Part shown: positions 59,829 to 64,000 of the stretch, in pieces | Layout: each line of letters begins with the position of its first letter | How positions within the stretch are numbered: position 1 is the stretch's first letter | DNA from: Marinobacter daqiaonensis | Lineage (GTDB): Bacteria > Pseudomonadota > Gammaproteobacteria > Pseudomonadales > Oleiphilaceae | DNA: 64,000 nt | Assembly: GCF_900115285.1 (NCBI RefSeq) | Contig: NZ_FOYW01000004.1 | Coordinates: 62,001 to 126,000, forward strand | Direction of reading: 5' to 3' | Position numbers and translations under genes: made by a program | Notes under the pieces: model-generated | Database searches by the model: none | The model's input: the letters and a program-made list of their open reading frames with translations, nothing else | Told to the model about the DNA's origin: nothing

Positions 59829-61208
59829 CTACACCTCCTCCAGGGCCGCCAACGCCTCACTTAATTTGGTCACCGGAATCACTTTCATCCCCTCGATGGC
59901 CTTGCGAGGCGCGTTGGCCTTGGGCACCAGGGCGCGAGTGAACCCGTGTTTGGCCGCCTCGTAAATGCGTTCCTGTCCGGAAGGCACCGGACGAATCTCC
60001 CCTGACAGACCCACCTCCCCGAAGATCACCAGATCCTGGGGCAGGGCGCGATCCCGAAAGGATGAGACAATGGCAGCCAGAAGTGCCAGGTCAGCACTGG
60101 TTTCCGCTACCTTGACGCCTCCCACCACATTCACGAACACATCCTGATCCGCCACATGCATGCCGCCATGGCGGTGCAGCACCGCCAGCAGCATGGCGAG
60201 CCGGTTCTGGTCGAGGCCCACCGCAACCCGACGAGGGTAGCTGCCCTGGGCCATGTCCACCAGCGCCTGAATCTCCACCAGCATTGGCCGCGTGCCCTCC
60301 CACACCACCATCACCACGCTGCCGGGAGCCGCTTCCTCGCCCCGGTTCAGGAAGATGGCGCTGGGGTTCTTTACCTCCTTCAGGCCTTGCTCCAGCATGG
60401 CGAATACGCCCAGTTCATTGACGGCGCCAAAGCGGTTCTTGATGCCCCGGAGGGTGCGGTACCGGCTATCGCTGGAGCCTTCCAGCAGAATGGAACAGTC
60501 GATCATGTGCTCCAGGACCTTGGGGCCGGCCAGGCTGCCGTCCTTGGTGACATGACCGACGAGGAACAGGATGGTGCCGGTCTGCTTGGCGAACCGGGTC
60601 AGGTAGGCGGCGCTTTCCCGCACCTGGGAGACCGAGCCTGGAGCTGATTCGATATCCGCCACATGCATGACCTGGATACTGTCCACCACCAGGATTTTTG
60701 GTTTCTCGGACTCCGCCACCTGCATAAGCCGTTCCACGCTGGTCTCGGACAGCATTTTGAGGTCGCTGGTGGGCAGGCCCAGGCGCTTGGCACGCATGGC
60801 CACCTGCTGCAGCGATTCTTCGCCGGTGCAATAGAGTGCCGAGGTATTCGTGGCCAGGTGACAGACTGCCTGCAGCAGCAACGTGCTTTTGCCCGCGCCC
60901 GGGTGCCCACCCATCAGGACCGCCGAGCCCTCCACCAGGCCCCCGCCCAGGACGCGGTCGAACTCCTGCATGCCGGTGCTGATGCGGGGCTGCTCCTGCA
61001 GGCTCACATCATCCAGGCTCTGGACTGCCGAAAGGCTGCCGGCAAAGCCCTCGAAGCGGGCCCCCCTGGCGCCCTTGGCGCTGGCCCCGCCAACACCCCG
61101 CACCTCGCTGATGGTGTTCCAGGCCTGGCAGGCGGTGCACTGGCCCTGCCATTTTGAATAGTCGGCGCCGCATTCGGTGCAGACAAAGGCGGTTTTCGCT
61201 TTGGCCAT
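59829..61208 (-). CDS. radA: DNA repair protein RadA
   Basis: The 459-residue protein has an N-terminal zinc finger (CTECG and CTAC, residues 10-27). A RecA-like ATPase core has Walker A GHPGAGKSTLL near 99, and the RadA-specific KNRFG motif is near 257. A C-terminal Lon-protease-like domain (from about 290) ends with NAPRKAIEGMKVIPV. It drives branch migration in recombination repair. The stop is near repeat copy C and the start lies 83 bases after ettA's stop. Confidence 0.96.
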   Translation of the reverse strand: MAKAKTAFVCTECGADYSKWQGQCTACQAWNTISEVRGVGGASAKGARGARFEGFAGSLSAVQSLDDVSLQEQPRISTGMQEFDRVLGGGLVEGSAVLMGGHPGAGKSTLLLQAVCHLATNTSALYCTGEESLQQVAMRAKRLGLPTSDLKMLSETSVERLMQVAESEKPKILVVDSIQVMHVADIESAPGSVSQVRESAAYLTRFAKQTGTILFLVGHVTKDGSLAGPKVLEHMIDCSILLEGSSDSRYRTLRGIKNRFGAVNELGVFAMLEQGLKEVKNPSAIFLNRGEEAAPGSVVMVVWEGTRPMLVEIQALVDMAQGSYPRRVAVGLDQNRLAMLLAVLHRHGGMHVADQDVFVNVVGGVKVAETSADLALLAAIVSSFRDRALPQDLVIFGEVGLSGEIRPVPSGQERIYEAAKHGFTRALVPKANAPRKAIEGMKVIPVTKLSEALAALEEV

Positions 61209-61245
61209 CGGGTGTCCTGCCGGGATCGATTGAGGTTGTCCTTTC

Positions 61246-61278
61246 TCAGCCCCCTCTCCGATCAGGAGAGAGGGCTGA
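61246..61278 (-). repeat. Strong hairpin between ettA and radA
   Basis: TCAGCCCCCTCTCC (61246-61259) pairs with GGAGAGAGGGCTGA (61265-61278) with one mismatch around a five-base loop. No T-run follows on either strand, so it is not a standard terminator. It could protect the ettA transcript end or slow read-through into radA. Confidence 0.6.
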
Positions 61279-61291
61279 CAGGAGCGGGGAC

Positions 61292-62953
61292 TTACGCCAG
61301 TTTTCTGTGTTTCACGCGCTGGGGCACCATGGCGGAGTCGCCCTTGCGTTTCTTGAGGTCCTCATCGTACTCGCTGAAGTTCCCCTCGAAGTAGACCACT
61401 TCGCCATCATCCTCGAAGGCAAGTACATGAGTCGCCACGCGGTCCAGGAACCAGCGGTCGTGGGAGATCACCAGTGCCGAGCCGGGGAAGTTCAGCAGTG
61501 CTTCTTCCAGGGCACGCAGGGTCTCGACGTCAAGGTCATTGGTGGGTTCGTCCAGCAGCAGGACGTTGCCGCCCTGTTTCAGCAGCTTGGCCAGGTGCAG
61601 GCGGTTACGCTCACCGCCGGACAGGTCGCCGACCCGCTTCTGCTGATCGCTGCCCTTGAAGTTGAACCGGCCAACGTAGGCCCGGGAAGGGGTCTCGTAG
61701 TTGCCCACCTTGATGATGTCGTTGCCGTCGGAAAGCTCCTCCCAAACGGTCTTGCTGCCATCCAGATCGCGCATCTGGTCGACGTAGGCGATTTCAACGG
61801 TTTCGCCGATAACGATCTCTCCGGAATCCGGCTTGTCGTAGCCGGCGATCATCCGGAACAAGGTGGACTTGCCTGCGCCGTTGCCGCCGATAATGCCCAC
61901 AATCGCGCCGGGCGCGACACGGAACGACACGTCTTCATAAAGCACGCGGTTTTCAAACGACTTGCTGACACTGTCCACTTCGATGACTTTGTCACCCAGG
62001 CGCGGCCCTGGCGGAATGTAGAGCTCGTTGGTTTCATTCCGTTTCTGGAATTCCTGGGAAGTCATTTCCTCAAAGCGGGCCAGGCGGGCCTTGCTCTTGG
62101 ACTGGCGACCCTTGGCGTTGCTCCGCACCCATTCCAGTTCGTGCTTGACGGCTTTCTGGTGGGCGGCCTCCTGCTTGGACTCCATTTCCAGACGCTTTTC
62201 CTTGTTCTCGAGCCACTGGCTGTAGTTGCCCTCGAACGGGATGCCGTGGCCGCGGTCCAGTTCCAGAATCCAGCCTGCGACGTTGTCCAGAAAGTACCGG
62301 TCGTGGGTGATGGCTACCACGGTGCCATTGAAATCGTGAAGGAACCGCTCGAGCCAGGCCACCGACTCTGCGTCGAGGTGGTTGGTGGGCTCGTCCAGCA
62401 GCAGCATGTCCGGGCTTGAGAGCAGTAACCGGCACAAGGCAACACGCCGACGCTCGCCCCCGGAAAGATTTGCCACTTTCTGGTCCCAGGGGGGCAGTCG
62501 CAGAGCGCCGGCCGCCACTTCCATCTTGCGTTCGATGTCGTGGCCATCGGTGGCCTGGATATAAGCTTCCAGCTCGCCCTGCTTCTTGGCGAGGGCGTCA
62601 AAATCGGCGTCGGGCTCGGCGTAGGCGGCATAAACCCGGTCCAGCTCTGCCAGGGCATCGTGAACTCCCGCCACCGCTTCGTCGACGATAGCCTTGACGG
62701 TTTTGTCGTCGTCCAGTTCCGGCTCCTGGGGCAGGTAGCCTACGTTGATGCCAGGCTGCGGGCGCGCCTCGCCAATGTAATCCTGGTCCACGCCAGCCAT
62801 AATACGGAGCAGGGTGGACTTACCGGAGCCGTTGAGGCCGAGCACGCCGATTTTGGCGCCCGGGAAGAAACTCAGGGAGATGTCCTTGAGTATTTCACGC
62901 TTGGGGGGAACCACCTTGCCCACGCGGTTCATGGTATATACGTACTGGGCCAT
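61292..62953 (-). CDS. ettA: Energy-dependent translational throttle protein EttA
   Basis: The 553-residue ABC-F protein has two ATPase halves (Walker A GLNGSGKSTLL near 39 and GGNGAGKSTLF near 355; signatures LSGGERRRVALCR and LSGGERNRLHLAK). An arm insertion around 95-140 and a P-site tRNA-interaction motif linker around 240-320 are rich in Glu, Lys and Arg. EttA binds the ribosomal E-site and gates entry into elongation according to ATP/ADP ratio. Length is almost identical to E. coli EttA (555). Confidence 0.95.
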   Translation of the reverse strand: MAQYVYTMNRVGKVVPPKREILKDISLSFFPGAKIGVLGLNGSGKSTLLRIMAGVDQDYIGEARPQPGINVGYLPQEPELDDDKTVKAIVDEAVAGVHDALAELDRVYAAYAEPDADFDALAKKQGELEAYIQATDGHDIERKMEVAAGALRLPPWDQKVANLSGGERRRVALCRLLLSSPDMLLLDEPTNHLDAESVAWLERFLHDFNGTVVAITHDRYFLDNVAGWILELDRGHGIPFEGNYSQWLENKEKRLEMESKQEAAHQKAVKHELEWVRSNAKGRQSKSKARLARFEEMTSQEFQKRNETNELYIPPGPRLGDKVIEVDSVSKSFENRVLYEDVSFRVAPGAIVGIIGGNGAGKSTLFRMIAGYDKPDSGEIVIGETVEIAYVDQMRDLDGSKTVWEELSDGNDIIKVGNYETPSRAYVGRFNFKGSDQQKRVGDLSGGERNRLHLAKLLKQGGNVLLLDEPTNDLDVETLRALEEALLNFPGSALVISHDRWFLDRVATHVLAFEDDGEVVYFEGNFSEYDEDLKKRKGDSAMVPQRVKHRKLA

Positions 62954-63311
62954 ACAGGCTGTGTCCTCTGTTTTGGTGACGGATGCTCCGGAACCCTGGT
63001 GGCCGCTTGTTCAAGGGGTCAGGGGAAGCCCTGGTGTCGTACTCAGACATGAGGCCCGACAGAAGCGGGGAGGGCATTCGTCGCTGCTGGAAAGTCGGCT
63101 ATTGAATCAAGCACAGTAAGGTAACGAAACCGGGCCGCTAAGGCAATTGCCGGGCCGGCCAGTGGCGGTTTCTACGGAACATCAAAGGATGATTTTTGAC
63201 CCCCGAATGAGCTAGAATAGCGGCCCGATTTTTTAAGGGGCCGCCGGGTAGGGATTCCGATTCCGAAATTCCGAGTCTGGTTAGTGCCAGCCAATCACAC
63301 AGGGGCAGCGC
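62954..63311. other. Divergent spacer between ettA and glyA
   Basis: The 358 bases carry no coding sequence that I accept. TAGAAT (63213-63218) is a fair -10, but TTGACC (63196-63201) is only 11 bases away, too close to be its -35. The glyA leader then contains a small hairpin GCGGCCC (63220-63226) / GGGCCGC (63238-63244) with a T-rich loop. I see no riboswitch pattern. Confidence 0.5.
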
Positions 63312-64000
63312 ATGTTTAATCGTGATATGAAAATTGCCGGCTTTGATGACGAGCTCTGGAACGCCATGCAGGCGGAAACCGAGCGTCAGGAAGCCCACAT
63401 CGAACTGATTGCATCGGAGAATTACACCAGCCCGCGCGTGATGGAGGCCCAGGGCAGCGTGCTGACCAACAAGTACGCGGAAGGCTACCCCGGCAAGCGC
63501 TATTACGGTGGCTGTGAGTTTGTGGACATCGCCGAGGACCTGGCCATCAACCGCGCCAGGGAACTGTTTGGTGCCGCTTATGCCAACGTCCAGCCCCACT
63601 CCGGCTCCCAGGCCAACTCCGCGGTCTTCATGGCCCTCCTCAAGCCGGGGGATACCGTGCTGGGCATGAGTCTGGCCCACGGCGGCCACCTGACCCATGG
63701 TGCGACTGTCAACTTCTCCGGCAAGATCTACAACGCCGTTCAGTATGGTATCAACAACGAAACCGGCCTGATCGATTACGACGAGGTGGAAGCTCTGGCC
63801 GTCGAGCACAAGCCGAAGATGATCATCGCCGGTTTCTCCGCCTATTCCCAGAAACTGGATTTTGCCCGTTTCCGTGAGATTGCCGACAAGGTGGGCGCCT
63901 ATCTGTTTGTGGATATGGCCCACGTGGCGGGGCTGGTGGCCGCCGGTGTCTATCCGGATCCGGTACCCCATGCCCATGTTGTCGCGACCACCACCCACAA
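63312..64000 (+). CDS. glyA: Serine hydroxymethyltransferase, 5' part
   Basis: The first 229 codons are present and the gene runs off the window end without a stop. The N-terminus [20 protein letters not shown] and the family blocks [37 protein letters not shown] and [15 protein letters not shown] are standard. [16 protein letters not shown] near residue 202 holds the conserved PLP-contacting Asp and His. The sequence ends at VVATTTHK, so the Schiff-base lysine (in TTTHKTL) is just at the edge. It converts serine and tetrahydrofolate to glycine and methylene-tetrahydrofolate. AGGGG stands seven bases before the ATG. Confidence 0.96.
   Translation, partial: MFNRDMKIAGFDDELWNAMQAETERQEAHIELIASENYTSPRVMEAQGSVLTNKYAEGYPGKRYYGGCEFVDIAEDLAINRARELFGAAYANVQPHSGSQANSAVFMALLKPGDTVLGMSLAHGGHLTHGATVNFSGKIYNAVQYGINNETGLIDYDEVEALAVEHKPKMIIAGFSAYSQKLDFARFREIADKVGAYLFVDMAHVAGLVAAGVYPDPVPHAHVVATTTH

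Noticed and set aside
61154..62419. Plus-strand open frame of 421 codons
   Set aside because: It is antisense to ettA and radA.
63196..63218. TTGACC plus TAGAAT as a glyA promoter
   Set aside because: The spacing is only 11 bases, so the two elements cannot act as one standard sigma-70 promoter.

Overview
The window is about 60% G+C, gene-dense chromosomal DNA from a Gram-negative gammaproteobacterium. It carries lipid A, Kdo and LPS-core genes, a TolC-type outer-membrane channel, a type IV pilus pilMNOPQ operon and a gene order that closely follows the Pseudomonas aeruginosa chromosome (waaA-tolC-thiC; nudF-yqiB-cpdA-yqiA; rppH-ptsP; hslVU-SPOR-argS-priA-rpmE-maeB-ponA-pilMNOPQ-aroKB-damX-gltBD-hemE). 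From protein style and synteny I infer Marinobacter or a close relative. No plasmid, phage, transposase, CRISPR, tRNA or rRNA signature is visible.

Layout. 1-3439: the end of a pseudaminic-acid operon (pseC 3' end, pseF, pseG, pseH, pseI, all with overlapping or abutting ends). 3516-14474 (minus strand): a long surface-glycan run read from high to low coordinates: an LpxL-family acyltransferase, an ELM1-family protein, two GT4 glycosyltransferases, a YrbL-type kinase-like protein, a second LpxL-family acyltransferase, a GT2 glycosyltransferase, a GT-B-like protein of unclear family, a further glycosyltransferase, a PhyH-type dioxygenase and an RfaY-type kinase. The last part of this run is visibly A+T-richer than its surroundings. 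14595-17272: waaA and, convergently, tolC. 17463-19558: a TPP riboswitch and thiC. 19897-24233: nudF, yqiB, cpdA, yqiA, gcvH and an rlmI-like methyltransferase. 24237-29270: a HAD phosphatase, rppH, ptsP and a patatin-like protein whose nucleophile serine is replaced by asparagine. 29317-38518 (minus): a DUF971 gene, hslU, hslV behind a textbook sigma-32 promoter, a SPOR protein, argS, a 622-residue Ig-like lipoprotein inserted between argS and priA, and priA. 38743-40522: rpmE and a short malic enzyme. 40628-43117 (minus): penicillin-binding protein 1a. 43388-48331: pilMNOPQ. 48425-58955: aroK, aroB, damX, gltB, gltD, hemE. 59296-63312: a PilZ gene bracketed by two inverted copies of a palindromic repeat, then radA and ettA on the minus strand. 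63312 to the end: the start of glyA.

How the genes work together. The left third builds the cell surface. Pseudaminic acid is made and CMP-activated, lipid A is acylated, Kdo is added by WaaA, and core sugars and phosphates are added by the glycosyltransferases and kinases. The middle and right are housekeeping: thiamine, nucleotide clean-up, cAMP turnover, nitrogen PTS, proteolysis, translation, replication restart, cell-wall synthesis, pilus assembly, aromatic and glutamate biosynthesis, heme and DNA repair.

No clearly new multi-gene system stands out. The items most worth a second look are the family of nested palindromic intergenic elements (near thiC and around the PilZ gene), the pseudo-patatin, the lipoprotein inserted into an otherwise conserved synteny block, and the dioxygenase, glycosyltransferase and kinase set at the end of the LPS run.
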